Positions 8,893 to 17,398 are shown, numbered from the stretch's first letter. The stretch is 64,000 nucleotides of DNA from Streptococcus marmotae (GCF_001623565.1 NZ_CP015196.1:1323501-1387500), one strand, 5' to 3'. Numbers and translations are program-made. The notes: generated by a model from the letters alone, not told the origin.

Positions 8893-9855
8893 TTGCAAGA
8901 ACATTCAATTGATATTTCCCTGTCCCACCCAGATGATATGCTGAGCTTATTTGGGTCAAATGAACGTCATCTGCGCCTTATGGAGCAAGAATTGGACGTG
9001 GTGATTCATGCGCGTACAGAAGTGGTACAGGTGATTGGAGAGCCAACTGATGTTGAGCTGACACGCCTGGTTATTCAGTCCTTACTCGTTTTAATTCATC
9101 GTGGATTGACCATTCAGTTACCAGATGTGGTAACGGCTATTTCCATGGCTAAAAATGATGAGATTGAGAAATTTGTGGCCTTGTATGAAGAAGAAATTAT
9201 CAAAGACCACTATGGTAAGCCCATTCGAGTCAAGACCTTGGGGCAAAAACTCTATGTCGATAGTATCAAAAGTCATGATATTGTCTTTGGGATTGGACCA
9301 GCAGGGACAGGAAAGACCTTTCTTGCGGTGACCCTTGCCGTGACTGCCTTAAAACGTGGACAAGTGAAGCGGATTATCCTCACCCGTCCTGCGGTGGAAG
9401 CAGGGGAAAGTCTGGGATTTTTACCGGGTGATTTGAAGGAGAAAGTCGACCCTTATCTTCGCCCAGTTTACGATGCCCTTTATCAGATTTTAGGAAAAGA
9501 TCAAACAACTCGACTGATGGAGCGTGAGATTATTGAGATTGCGCCCCTTGCTTATATGCGTGGTCGAACCTTGGAGGATGCTTTTGTAATTTTGGATGAG
9601 GCACAGAATACAACCATTATGCAGATGAAAATGTTTCTGACTCGCCTTGGCTTTCACTCCAAGATGATTGTCAATGGCGATAGCAGTCAGATTGACCTCC
9701 CACGCAATGTCAAGTCTGGGCTGATTGATGCGACTGAAAAGCTCAAGAAAATTCCGCAGATTGACTTTGTGCATTTTTCAGCCAAGGACGTTGTCCGCCA
9801 CCCTGTTGTTGCGGAAATTATCAGAGCTTATGAACCAGAAGAAAGTAAGGAATAG
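8893..9855 (+). CDS. phoH: PhoH family ATPase
   Basis: Cytosolic nucleotide-binding protein of 320 residues, full length. It shows Walker A GPAGTGKT near residue 135, Walker B FVILDEAQN near 235, plus GESLGFLPGDLKEKVDPYLRP and NGDSSQIDLP typical of PhoH. The start is TTG with AAGGAGC eight nt upstream. The family is linked to RNA metabolism and is often next to ybeY; here that link is broken by about 22 kb of accessory DNA. Confidence 0.93.
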   Translation: MQEHSIDISLSHPDDMLSLFGSNERHLRLMEQELDVVIHARTEVVQVIGEPTDVELTRLVIQSLLVLIHRGLTIQLPDVVTAISMAKNDEIEKFVALYEEEIIKDHYGKPIRVKTLGQKLYVDSIKSHDIVFGIGPAGTGKTFLAVTLAVTALKRGQVKRIILTRPAVEAGESLGFLPGDLKEKVDPYLRPVYDALYQILGKDQTTRLMEREIIEIAPLAYMRGRTLEDAFVILDEAQNTTIMQMKMFLTRLGFHSKMIVNGDSSQIDLPRNVKSGLIDATEKLKKIPQIDFVHFSAKDVVRHPVVAEIIRAYEPEESKE

Positions 9856-9906
9856 GAGTTTTCATTCTTGTAATGAATCCTATCTTGGGAAAGAATAGAA
9901 AATGTT

Positions 9907-9942
9907 GGAGGTGGGGGTCCAAAAGTTCTGCCTCCTTTTTTA
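9907..9942 (+). terminator. Intrinsic terminator after phoH
   Basis: GGAGG pairs with CCTCC across a loop of about 19 nt that can pair further, followed by TTTTTT. Bases 9943-10236 show no gene. Confidence 0.65.
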
Positions 9943-10238
9943 TGTCTATAGTCTATATGAAATTGCTTGAAAAATCAATCAAGAGTGGCGGGTTCTCAGT
10001 GAGAGGAAAGATGGCGGTCAGCTGAGTAGCCTACCTTTAGTGCCAAAGAGGAAATAATATGGCAAGTAACTATTTCATCAATCTGTTTTTCTAATTTTGA
10101 TAAGAGAAGTCAGAATTTTTGCCCAGTCTTTAAAAATGAGCTAAAAATATGACACGTCAAACGCATGAAGAAACTTTTGTTTTCGGAAAACTAGATTCAT
10201 CATGACAAAATCAATCAAAGTAGTATACTATCTATGAG

Positions 10239-10430
10239 GTGACTACGATGATTGATTTTATTATTTCTATTGATGATTGCGCAAGTGAATTGGATAGTCG
10301 ACAATCTTGGAAAATTCGCCATCTCTCATCAACCATTCTATTTCTTGTCTTCGTTTGTCAGTTAGCAGGCATTGAAACCTGGGAGGAGATGGAAGATGAT
10401 GTAGTCCGATTATTTAGAGAAAGAGGCTAA
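10239..10430 (+). pseudogene. N-terminal remnant of an ISAs1-family transposase
   Basis: Only 63 residues remain. The pattern DDCASELDSRQSWKIRHLSSTILFLVFVCQLAGIETWEEMEDD corresponds to the DDE_Tnp_1-associated N-terminal domain of ISAs1/H-repeat transposases (pattern DPR...RHPL..IL.L...A.LAG..SWE.I). The whole catalytic DDE domain is missing. GAGGTGA is positioned for an internal ATG at 10248, so the fragment may still be translated. Sequence 10431-10530 downstream contains a 27-codon frame (from 10436) that I cannot assign. Confidence 0.7.
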
Positions 10431-10536
10431 GCAGATGATTGATTTAAAAAGCTATCTTTTCAAAATTGATGTCAAGGTACAAAAGGATGAAGAAAAAGTT
10501 TTCATGCGCACGGTGTGAAAAATATGGCTTGAATGA

Positions 10537-10565
10537 TTGACAAATCGAGGCCTTCTTGGTATACT
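10537..10565 (+). promoter_or_regulatory. Promoter of tRNA-Thr
   Basis: TTGACA at 10537-10542 and TATACT at 10560-10565 with a 17-bp spacer and a TGG extended -10. This strong promoter starts transcription a few bases before the tRNA. Confidence 0.85.
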
Positions 10566-10576
10566 ATTGGAGTACT

Positions 10577-10649
10577 GCTGGTTTAGCTCAGTCGGTAGAG
10601 CGCATCCATGGTAAGGATGAGGTCGCCGGTTCAATCCCGGCAACTAGCA
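10577..10649 (+). tRNA. tRNA-Thr (GGT)
   Basis: A complete 73-nt cloverleaf. The acceptor arm GCTGGTT pairs with AACTAGC (one G-U) with discriminator A and no encoded CCA. The D-arm TAGCTCAGTCGGTAGAGC is normal, the anticodon arm CATCC/GGATG encloses ATGGTAA (anticodon GGT), and the T-arm is GCCGG TTCAATC CCGGC. It has its own promoter just upstream and an intrinsic terminator just downstream, which is interrupted by an insertion sequence. Confidence 0.95.
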
Positions 10650-10655
10650 TAAAAC

Positions 10656-10681
10656 AAAAAGTCTATGAAAATAGGCTCTTT
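10656..10681 (+). terminator. tRNA-Thr terminator, re-created by the IS left end
   Basis: AAAAAGTCTAT, loop GAAA, then ATAGGCTCTTT. The bases from 10674 on belong to the insertion sequence, yet they pair with the original left arm with only one mismatch. The original right arm (ATAGGCTTTTT) lies beyond the IS at 12093-12103. Confidence 0.75.
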
Positions 10682-12087
10682 GTCAACTGTAGTGGGTAGA
10701 TGTCAGCTAACATCTAGAGAGGACCAAGTTGGTCTTCTCTTTTTTGATATTGATGGCAATCAAAATCCGCTTTTTGAAGTTTTCAAAGTTCCGAAATCCA
10801 AAGGCATTACGCTTGATGACTTTGATAAGATTATTGGTAGCTTCCAATTTAGCGTTGGAATAAGGCAATTCCAAGGCGTTTAAAACCTTGTCCTTATCCT
10901 TTAGAAACGTCTTAAATACCGTCTGGAAAATAGGGTTAACAGTGGCTATTTCTTGCTCAATTAGGTCAAAGAAATGATCTGAGTTTTTCTCTTGGAAATG
11001 GAATAAAAGAAGTTGATAGAGTTCATAATGTTGTCGTAACTCATCTGAGTAGGATAGGAGCTTGTCTAAGATTTCCTTATTGGTCAAATGCATGCGAAAA
11101 GTAGGGCGATAAAACCGCTTGTCACTGAGTTTACGGCTATCTTGTTGTACCAGTTTCCAGTAGCGTTTGAGCGTCTTGTATTCATGCGATTTGCGGTCAA
11201 AAGCATTCATGATTTGGGTACGGACACGGTTCATAGCACGGCTGAGATGTTGCACAACGTGGAAGCGATCCAGCACGATTTTAGCATGAGGAAAAAGTTG
11301 TTTGGCTAGTTGATAGTAAGGGCTAAACATGTCCATAGTGATGATTTTAACGCGGTTTCTGACCTTTCTAGGGTATCTCAGAAAGTGATTTCGGATGGTT
11401 GCTTGCGTTCTTCCATCAAGGATAGCGATGATGTTATTTGTGTCAAAATCTTGAGCGATAAAGCTCATTTTCCCTTTCTTGAAGGCATACTCATCCCAGG
11501 ACATGACTTCTGGAAGCTTATCCCAATCCGTTTCAAATTTAAACTCATTGAGTTTTCGAATAACTGTAGATGTAGAAATGGAGAGTCTGTGTGCGATATG
11601 TGTCATTGCTTGCTTTTCGATGAGTAATTGTGCGATTTTCTGGTTGACAGCGACAGAGATTTGATGGTTCTTCTTAACAATAGGAGTTTCAGCGACCGCT
11701 ATTTTCCCACAGTCTTTGCACTTGAAACGACGCTTTCGAAGGCGGATAAGTAGCGGGTAGCCAGCAGTTTCTAAGTAGGGGATTTTAGAGGCTTTCTGGA
11801 AGTCGTACTTAGCCATTTGTCCCTTGCAGGAAGGGCATTTAGGGGCTGTGTAATCCAAGTGACCGTGGAGTTCTAAGTGTGTTCCCATGTCGCATTCATT
11901 AGTGATAGTGATATTTTTGTCTTTCATTTTGAGAAAATTTGTGATAAGATTTAGTTGTTCCATATGAGTCTTTCTAAATGATAGTTTTGTCGCTTTTCAT
12001 TATAGGTCATATGGAACTTTTTTTCTACACTGAAAAAGGCTCCATAATCTCTGTGGCGGGCGTACCCACTACAGATATTATAGAGCC
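10674..12087 (-). mobile_element. ISL3-family insertion sequence (IS1167-like)
   Basis: A 1414-bp element with imperfect inverted ends: GGCTCTTTG... and, at the other end read inward, GGCTCTATA..., both followed by CTGTAGTGGGT. It is flanked by a perfect 8-bp target duplication TGAAAATA (10666-10673 and 12088-12095), the size made by ISL3 elements. The single transposase gene is intact, and the perfect duplication points to a recent insertion. Size and ends resemble pneumococcal IS1167 from memory; identity was not checked. Confidence 0.9.
10707..11963 (-). CDS. ISL3-family transposase
   Basis: DDE transposase of 418 residues with the ISL3 layout: an N-terminal zinc-binding region (CPSC near residue 38 and CKDCGK near 78), a helix-turn-helix (HIAHRLSISTSTVIRKL), then the catalytic DDE_Tnp_ISL3 core (SWDEYAFKKGKMSFIAQD, ITMDMFSPYYQLAKQLFPHAKIVLDRFHVV) and the end block YSNAKLEATNNLIKVIKRNAFGFRNF with the catalytic Glu. 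Full length and uninterrupted, so probably active. It reads opposite to tRNA-Thr and the flanking PTS operon. Confidence 0.95.
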   Translation of the reverse strand: MEQLNLITNFLKMKDKNITITNECDMGTHLELHGHLDYTAPKCPSCKGQMAKYDFQKASKIPYLETAGYPLLIRLRKRRFKCKDCGKIAVAETPIVKKNHQISVAVNQKIAQLLIEKQAMTHIAHRLSISTSTVIRKLNEFKFETDWDKLPEVMSWDEYAFKKGKMSFIAQDFDTNNIIAILDGRTQATIRNHFLRYPRKVRNRVKIITMDMFSPYYQLAKQLFPHAKIVLDRFHVVQHLSRAMNRVRTQIMNAFDRKSHEYKTLKRYWKLVQQDSRKLSDKRFYRPTFRMHLTNKEILDKLLSYSDELRQHYELYQLLLFHFQEKNSDHFFDLIEQEIATVNPIFQTVFKTFLKDKDKVLNALELPYSNAKLEATNNLIKVIKRNAFGFRNFENFKKRILIAINIKKEKTNLVLSRC

Positions 12088-12110
12088 TGAAAATAGGCTT
12101 TTTGTATTTT
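12082..12110 (+). terminator. Hairpin formed by the IS right end and the displaced tRNA terminator arm
   Basis: AGAGCCT (IS end plus first duplicated base) pairs with AGGCTTT of the old tRNA terminator around GAAAAT and is followed by TTTTG. The IS terminus therefore supplies the missing left arm. Confidence 0.55.
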
Positions 12111-12134
12111 ATTATTAGGAAAAGTGTTTGATTT

Positions 12135-12160
12135 GTTGCAAGAAGTTCTTGCAACTTTTT
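12135..12160. terminator. Perfect inverted repeat with T-run
   Basis: GTTGCAAGAA and TTCTTGCAAC are separated by one G and followed by CTTTTTG. It can act as a terminator for incoming transcription or as a palindromic operator just upstream of the PTS promoter; the sequence alone does not decide. Confidence 0.5.
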
Positions 12161-12164
12161 GTTA

Positions 12165-12193
12165 TTTACAAACAAATTGATAGCGGTTACAAT
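12165..12193 (+). promoter_or_regulatory. PTS operon promoter with overlapping cre site
   Basis: TTTACA at 12165-12170 and TACAAT at 12188-12193 with a 17-bp spacer. The 16 bases 12177-12192 (TTGATAGCGGTTACAA) match the CcpA consensus WTGNNARCGNWWWCAW at every position and cover the spacer and -10, the classical layout for catabolite repression. Confidence 0.8.
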
Positions 12194-12237
12194 TTATGTG
12201 TAAGGGAGCAGTATTGGATAGTTGATGGAGGTGAGAG

Positions 12238-14127
12238 ATGCCTACCCAAAGACAGGTAAAATTGTTGAGAATGATGGCAGGAGAAAGAAATTCAAAAACG
12301 GTTGCATACTTTGCCAATAAATTAGGAGTTTCAGTACGGACAGTCCATAAGGAAATTGCCGAATTAGAAAAAGAAGGTATTGTATTTGAAAAACGGCGTG
12401 GAGTGGGAATACAGTTACTAACTTATAACGATTCTGTTAAGGAAGTAGATTATTATAATATTCAAGTGACGCGTCGGATTGATATGATGCGAGAACTACT
12501 GTTTCATCGTAGGCAGACTAGCTTCAGCGACTTGGCAGAACGTTATTTTGTGAGTAAGAGTTCCATCAAGCAAGATTTAGAGATAATTACTCCTATGCTG
12601 CTTCGTGGAACTGGTGGGACATTACTCAGTAACCACCAAGGGACACGTCTGTTATTACATACGACAGAGGATAAAATTACCGCTTTTGTAAATTTCAATC
12701 ACTATATTATTGAGCAGAGTGACTTGATGAAGGAAATCAAAACTTCAGACACCATTGATTGTTTGTTACCTTACTATACACGAGACATTATCCAGGTTTG
12801 TTCCAATGTACTGTACACTTATGTCAGAGAACACATCCAGACTATCTCGGAAGTCTATGTCCAACATTTTCTTAGTTTTTTAATTGCTCAGGTTTATCAT
12901 CTCATTCAAGGTGAACATAGTATAGAAAGGAAATCACTTTTTAATCAGAAAAAACATGCTTTTTATACTGAAAGCGCAGTAAAAATACTACATAAAATTT
13001 CTCTTAGGTTAGATTTTGAATATACCAATGGAGATGTGGAGTATCTGTCTCAAAAATTACTTCTCTATCGATTTGAGCCGATGCCTAGTCAGTATGTGGA
13101 TAATTCTCTTATTGCAGGACTAATCAATCGAGTATCTCAAGCCTTAAATGTCGATTTCACCAATGACAAGACGTTACTAGAACAATTGACATGGCATATT
13201 CCACCTATGTTATCACGGCTAAAATCTCAAACTCTCGTTAAAAATCCATTTACAGAGCAAATTAAATTGGAATTTTCAATTGTGTTCAATGTTTTATGGT
13301 TAGCTGTCTCGGATTTTAGCGAAGAAATCGATGTAGAATTTAATGAGGATGAGATTGCATTTTTAACCATTTATTTCCAATTAGCATTAGAAAAAATAGG
13401 TGTGAGTCGAAAAATTCTAGTAGTCTGTGCTACTGGTATCGTGACATCAGAATTGCTCATTCATCGCATTAAGAATAATCTACCTTCACTTGATATGGTA
13501 GAAGTTGCCTCTTCTATGGAAGCAGCCCAATTAGACTTAGATGCTTATGATATTATTTTGACAACGATTCCCTTGTATCAAAAGGCATCACATGTGTACT
13601 TTGTGTCTCCTTTAATTAGTGAGCAGGAATTATTGGTAATTCTCAATTCTCATGTGCCAGCAAATGTCGTAAGCCAACAGTTGACTATTTCAAATCTAGC
13701 ACCGTATTTATCTGAAGAACTTATCTTTTATGAAAATCAGTACCATTCTTCTGAACATGCTATTCAAGTGCTAAGTGATACATTGGTAGATAAGGGATTT
13801 GTGACTGCTGCTTTTAAACAAGCCGTGTTAGATCGAGAGATATTAGGCAATACTGATTTGCCGATTGGAGTTGCGATTCCTCATGGTAAGCCACAAGAAG
13901 TGCAACGAACATTTGTTGCGATTTCAAAATGTTCCAAAAAGTTTAAATGGCAAGATTATTTTGTTGATATGATATTTATTGTGGGAATTCGTCCGAATGA
14001 TATGTCAAAGACAAAATTAATCATTTCTGGTATTTATGAATTGATTAATACAGAGGAGAAGTTAGAGGCTTTACGTCATGCTAAAAATAGAACGGAGGTT
14101 TTAAAAATTATCTATGGAAGGACATAA
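12238..14127 (+). CDS. PRD-domain transcriptional regulator with PTS IIB- and IIA-like modules (MtlR/ManR type)
   Basis: A 629-residue PTS-controlled activator. In order: an N-terminal HTH (RQVKLLRMMAGERNSKTVAYFANKLGVSVRTVHKEI), a second HTH-like segment (residues about 85-130), two PRD domains (about 180-390) whose His residues are phosphorylated by the PTS, a IIB-Gat-like domain (VVCATGIVTSELL, Cys near 403) and a C-terminal IIA-Fru domain (LPIGVAIPHGKP, His near 549). GGAGGTGAG precedes the ATG. It heads the operon and overlaps the IIA gene by 14 nt. It presumably senses flux through the PTS encoded next to it. Confidence 0.9.
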   Translation: MPTQRQVKLLRMMAGERNSKTVAYFANKLGVSVRTVHKEIAELEKEGIVFEKRRGVGIQLLTYNDSVKEVDYYNIQVTRRIDMMRELLFHRRQTSFSDLAERYFVSKSSIKQDLEIITPMLLRGTGGTLLSNHQGTRLLLHTTEDKITAFVNFNHYIIEQSDLMKEIKTSDTIDCLLPYYTRDIIQVCSNVLYTYVREHIQTISEVYVQHFLSFLIAQVYHLIQGEHSIERKSLFNQKKHAFYTESAVKILHKISLRLDFEYTNGDVEYLSQKLLLYRFEPMPSQYVDNSLIAGLINRVSQALNVDFTNDKTLLEQLTWHIPPMLSRLKSQTLVKNPFTEQIKLEFSIVFNVLWLAVSDFSEEIDVEFNEDEIAFLTIYFQLALEKIGVSRKILVVCATGIVTSELLIHRIKNNLPSLDMVEVASSMEAAQLDLDAYDIILTTIPLYQKASHVYFVSPLISEQELLVILNSHVPANVVSQQLTISNLAPYLSEELIFYENQYHSSEHAIQVLSDTLVDKGFVTAAFKQAVLDREILGNTDLPIGVAIPHGKPQEVQRTFVAISKCSKKFKWQDYFVDMIFIVGIRPNDMSKTKLIISGIYELINTEEKLEALRHAKNRTEVLKIIYGRT

Positions 14128-14572
14128 TATTTTACATAAAGAATTGATTTTTATAGATGAACCGACTGCTACTAAAAAAGAGATTATTCAAAGGATTACA
14201 GATAAAGTCTATGATTTAGGATATGTAAGGGATAAGGCTGGATTTATGGATTCTGTATTGGCTCGTGAAGAGGAGGTTCCTACAGCGATTGGATATAGCA
14301 TTGCTATCCCCCATGGCAAATCGGATGTTGTTGATAAGCCGTTTATTGCTTTTTTAAGAACAAAAGCGCCCTTTGAGTGGACAACAGGACATGAGGAAAC
14401 TGTCCAATTAATTTTTCTCATTGGAGTTCCAAATATTGGGACAGAAAAATTACACTTGCGGTTTATTTCGCAAGTTAGTAAAAAATTGTTAGACGAAGAA
14501 TTTCGCCAACAATTATTGACCATTTGTAATAAAACTATTCTGTTCGAGCTACTGAGTTCGATAGATATTTAG
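14114..14572 (+). CDS. PTS EIIA component, fructose/mannitol family
   Basis: A cytosolic phosphocarrier of 152 residues that accepts phosphate from HPr. The active-site stretch AIGYSIAIPHGKSD contains the phosphorylatable His near residue 60, matching PTS_EIIA_2. The start overlaps the regulator's end, implying translational coupling. With the following IIB and IIC it makes a complete split fructose/galactitol-type permease. Confidence 0.9.
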   Translation: MEGHNILHKELIFIDEPTATKKEIIQRITDKVYDLGYVRDKAGFMDSVLAREEEVPTAIGYSIAIPHGKSDVVDKPFIAFLRTKAPFEWTTGHEETVQLIFLIGVPNIGTEKLHLRFISQVSKKLLDEEFRQQLLTICNKTILFELLSSIDI

Positions 14573-14584
14573 GAGGAAACGTTT

Positions 14585-14899
14585 ATGAAAGTCGTTGCTG
14601 TAACAGCTTGTCCAACAGGGATTGCTCATACTTATATGGCCCAAGAGGCCATCGAAAAAGAGTGTCTAAAACGAGGATATGAAGTTCAAGTTGAGACACA
14701 AGGAGGGATGGGAATTGAACAAGAACTTGAACAAGATCAGATTGATCAAGCGGATTTCGTTATTTTAGCAATTGCTGTTGAGATAGAAGGCCAAGAGCGC
14801 TTTGATGAAAAGCGTGAGGAAGGAAAGGTGTTGTTGGTTGATCCAGGAGAAGCTATCCGTCATCCTGAGAAGGTTCTCGATCAGGCAGAAGCATTGTAG
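14585..14899 (+). CDS. PTS EIIB component, fructose family
   Basis: A 104-residue cytosolic phosphotransfer domain. VTACPTGIAHTYMAQEAIE is the fructose-type IIB signature with the catalytic Cys at residue 9. GAGGAAACG lies upstream of the ATG. It transfers phosphate from IIA to the sugar during uptake by the IIC encoded next. Confidence 0.92.
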   Translation: MKVVAVTACPTGIAHTYMAQEAIEKECLKRGYEVQVETQGGMGIEQELEQDQIDQADFVILAIAVEIEGQERFDEKREEGKVLLVDPGEAIRHPEKVLDQAEAL

Positions 14900-14918
14900 G
14901 AAAAAAAGGAGAGTAAAA

Positions 14919-15965
14919 ATGGAGAAGACATTGTGGAAGGACTTACAAAAAGCCTTTAATACTGGGGTATCCTATATGTTGCCGTCTGTTGTCGTTGGTG
15001 GGGTTTTTATTGCTCTATCTCTAGCGACTGGGAAACCTGGAGAAGGAGGAATGGAAGTTAGTAGCCAATTCATGCAGGATTTGCTTGACTTAGGGGTAGC
15101 TGGGTTTTCAATCATGATTCCTTTGTTAGCAGGCTACATTGCTTATTCTATTGCAGGAAAACCTGCTCTTGCACCTGCGATGATTTTGGGCTATGTGGCC
15201 AATAATCCAATCGGATCCGCTCAAGTCAAGACTGGATTTTTAGGAGCAATGTTGCTGGGGGTGTTAACTGGTTACTTTGTAAAATGGTGTAAAACTTGGA
15301 AAGTAGCACCGACTATTCGTACCTTGATGCCCATCTTAATCATCCCGATTCTAACAGTCTTTTTATTGGGAATGCTCTACATTTATGTCATTTCTGTTCC
15401 GATTGGTGCTGCGATGACATGGCTAGTAGCTACTTTAGGTGAATTGCAAGGTGGTAGTGCCATTGTGCTTGGTCTCATTATCGGAGCAATGACTGCTGTC
15501 GATATGGGAGGTCCAATCAATAAGACAGCGACAGCCTTTACACTAGCTCTGATGGCAGAAGGAATCTATGCTCCAAATGGGGCTCACCGGATTGCGGTTG
15601 CTATTCCACCGCTTGCAGTTGCTATCTCAACTTTTATTGACCGAAAAAAATATACGAAAGAAGACCGAGATTTGGGAATGTCCGCTTTCTTTATGGGATT
15701 GATTGGAATTACAGAAGGAGCTATTCCGTTTGCAGTAAAAGATATGAAACGGGTCTTGCCAGCCATTATCATCGGTAGTGCTGTCGGTGGAGCTTTGGGA
15801 ATGATTAATAATGTTGAAGCTCTTGTGCCACATGGAGGGTTGATTATTTTACCAGTTGTAAATGGCAAGTTATGGTATTTCTTTGCTATGATGATTGGTA
15901 CTCTAGTTTCTGTTGCCATCATTCATTTTACAAAACCAAATTTATCCGATGAGGAATTAAAATAG
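14919..15965 (+). CDS. PTS EIIC component, fructose family
   Basis: Membrane permease of 348 residues with about nine hydrophobic segments. Family blocks include NTGVSYMLPSVVVGGVFIALS, AGYIAYSIAGKPALAPA, DMGGPINKTATAF and MGLIGITEGAIPFA, the last holding the conserved Glu of the substrate site. The start is fixed by AAAGGAGAG before 14919; a longer frame upstream overlaps the IIB gene. The sugar is not deducible, although a GatZ-like gene next door suggests a galactitol, tagatose or related substrate. Confidence 0.9.
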   Translation: MEKTLWKDLQKAFNTGVSYMLPSVVVGGVFIALSLATGKPGEGGMEVSSQFMQDLLDLGVAGFSIMIPLLAGYIAYSIAGKPALAPAMILGYVANNPIGSAQVKTGFLGAMLLGVLTGYFVKWCKTWKVAPTIRTLMPILIIPILTVFLLGMLYIYVISVPIGAAMTWLVATLGELQGGSAIVLGLIIGAMTAVDMGGPINKTATAFTLALMAEGIYAPNGAHRIAVAIPPLAVAISTFIDRKKYTKEDRDLGMSAFFMGLIGITEGAIPFAVKDMKRVLPAIIIGSAVGGALGMINNVEALVPHGGLIILPVVNGKLWYFFAMMIGTLVSVAIIHFTKPNLSDEELK

Positions 15966-15977
15966 GAGGAAAAAGGC

Positions 15978-17255
15978 ATGTCGAAATTATCTATAAAATC
16001 AGTAGTAGAAGGTTTATTAGCTTTACAAAGTAGAGGAGAATCCGCTACCTTGTTGGGAATTGGTCCAATGTCTAGGAACTGTGTTCAAGCAACTCTAGAG
16101 CTATCAAAAGAAGATGATTATCCAGTTATGTTCATTGCGAGTCGGAATCAAGTTGACCTAGATGAACTTGGTGGAGGATATGTTAATGGCTGGAATCAGT
16201 TCACATTTGCCAAAGCAGTAGAAGAAGTAGCTGAAGAGATTGGTTATGATAATCTATATTATCTCTGTCGAGATCATGGAGGACCTTGGCAACGAGACAA
16301 GGAAAGAAATGACCACTTACCTGTAGAAGAAGCCATGAGATTAGGGCAACAATCCTATGTTGGTGATATTGAAGCTGGATTTGATCTACTGATGATTGAT
16401 CCCACCAAAGATCCTTTTGAAGTTGGAAAGGTTATCCCACTTGAGGTTGTTTTGGAACGGACGGTTGACTTGATTGCATTTTGTGAAGAGGAACGAAAAA
16501 AACGTCAATTACCAGAAATTGGTTACGAAGTCGGTACAGAAGAAACAAATGGTGGACTTACTTCTACGGAGACGTATGAAACATTTATTCAGCAATTACA
16601 AAAAGAATTAGGAAAACGCCAGTTGCCAATGCCAACCTTTATTGTAGGTCAGACAGGAACATTGACACGTAAAACAGAACAAGTAGGCCATTTTAACTTC
16701 CAAAATGCTTATGATTTAGCGCAAATGGCTAAGAAATATGGTGTTGGGTTAAAAGAACATAACGGAGATTATTTGGATGATGTCACCTTATTGGAACATA
16801 TTCCATCTGCAATCACTGCAACGAATGTAGCGCCTCAATATGGTACAGAAGAGACACGGGCTTATCTCAATCTAGGAAAAGTAGAAGAGAAATTAGTTGC
16901 GCAAGGCTTAATTGCTGAACCTTCAACCATTCGTCAAACCCTTCTTCTACATGCTATTAAAAGTGAGCGTTGGAGAAAGTGGATGATTGGAGAACAGAAA
17001 GATTTGACCGTTGAGCAAATCTTGGAGAGTGGCAATCAAGAACTGCAAGAAGAAATCCTAGATATAGCTGGTCATTATACCTTCAATGATGCTGAAGTCA
17101 AGGAACAAATTGACAAATTATACGCTAATCTAGCAGTTTATCATATTGACGGTAAACGTTATGTTATTGATCATATTAAGCGACCAATTCGAGATTACGC
17201 TGAATGTTACAATCTCAAAGGCGTAACTAGTCGAATTCGAGAGCTACAAAAATAA
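15978..17255 (+). CDS. gatZ: GatZ/KbaZ-like tagatose-1,6-bisphosphate aldolase subunit
   Basis: TIM-barrel protein of 425 residues, matching the ~420-residue GatZ/KbaZ family. Landmarks are NQVDLDELGGGYVNGW, RDHGGPWQRD, LLMIDPTKDP, EVGTEETNGG, FIVGQTGTLTR, VGLKEHNGDYL and a C-terminal RYYW-less region ending IRELQK. GatZ proteins are reported as non-catalytic subunits needed for full activity and stability of the class II aldolase GatY/KbaY. No gatY-like gene is in this operon, so either the partner is elsewhere or this branch has its own activity. AGGAGGAAAAAGGC precedes the ATG. Last gene of the operon. Confidence 0.82.
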   Translation: MSKLSIKSVVEGLLALQSRGESATLLGIGPMSRNCVQATLELSKEDDYPVMFIASRNQVDLDELGGGYVNGWNQFTFAKAVEEVAEEIGYDNLYYLCRDHGGPWQRDKERNDHLPVEEAMRLGQQSYVGDIEAGFDLLMIDPTKDPFEVGKVIPLEVVLERTVDLIAFCEEERKKRQLPEIGYEVGTEETNGGLTSTETYETFIQQLQKELGKRQLPMPTFIVGQTGTLTRKTEQVGHFNFQNAYDLAQMAKKYGVGLKEHNGDYLDDVTLLEHIPSAITATNVAPQYGTEETRAYLNLGKVEEKLVAQGLIAEPSTIRQTLLLHAIKSERWRKWMIGEQKDLTVEQILESGNQELQEEILDIAGHYTFNDAEVKEQIDKLYANLAVYHIDGKRYVIDHIKRPIRDYAECYNLKGVTSRIRELQK

Positions 17256-17263
17256 GTTAAAAT

Positions 17264-17290
17264 GAAGTTGGGAATTTCCTGACTTCTTCT
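17264..17290 (+). terminator. Intrinsic terminator of the gatZ PTS operon
   Basis: GAAGTTGGGAA pairs with the following TTCCTGACTTC over 11 bp (two G-U pairs) and leads into TTCTT. Confidence 0.75.
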
Positions 17291-17336
17291 TATTCAGCTT
17301 TTTAGAAACTATTTTCGAAAAAAAGCCAGTCAATTC

Positions 17337-17364
17337 TTGACATCCTATTATATTCTGTTACAAT
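17337..17364 (+). promoter_or_regulatory. Promoter of the leader peptide and ABC exporter operon
   Basis: TTGACA at 17337-17342 and TACAAT at 17359-17364, spacer 16 bp, with TGT forming an extended -10. Transcription should start near 17371, about 255 nt before the first exporter gene. Confidence 0.8.
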
Positions 17365-17398
17365 GATAGGTATATAATGATTTGAAAGGAGAATAAAA

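Noticed and set aside
10436..10519. 27-codon ORF between the ISAs1 remnant and tRNA-Thr
   Set aside because: No recognisable motif, weak ribosome site, and it lies in a degraded insertion remnant.
10577..10649. Reading the tRNA anticodon as TGG (Pro)
   Set aside because: Counting the seven-base loop ATGGTAA from the closed stem puts GGT at positions 34-36 with T at 33, hence Thr.
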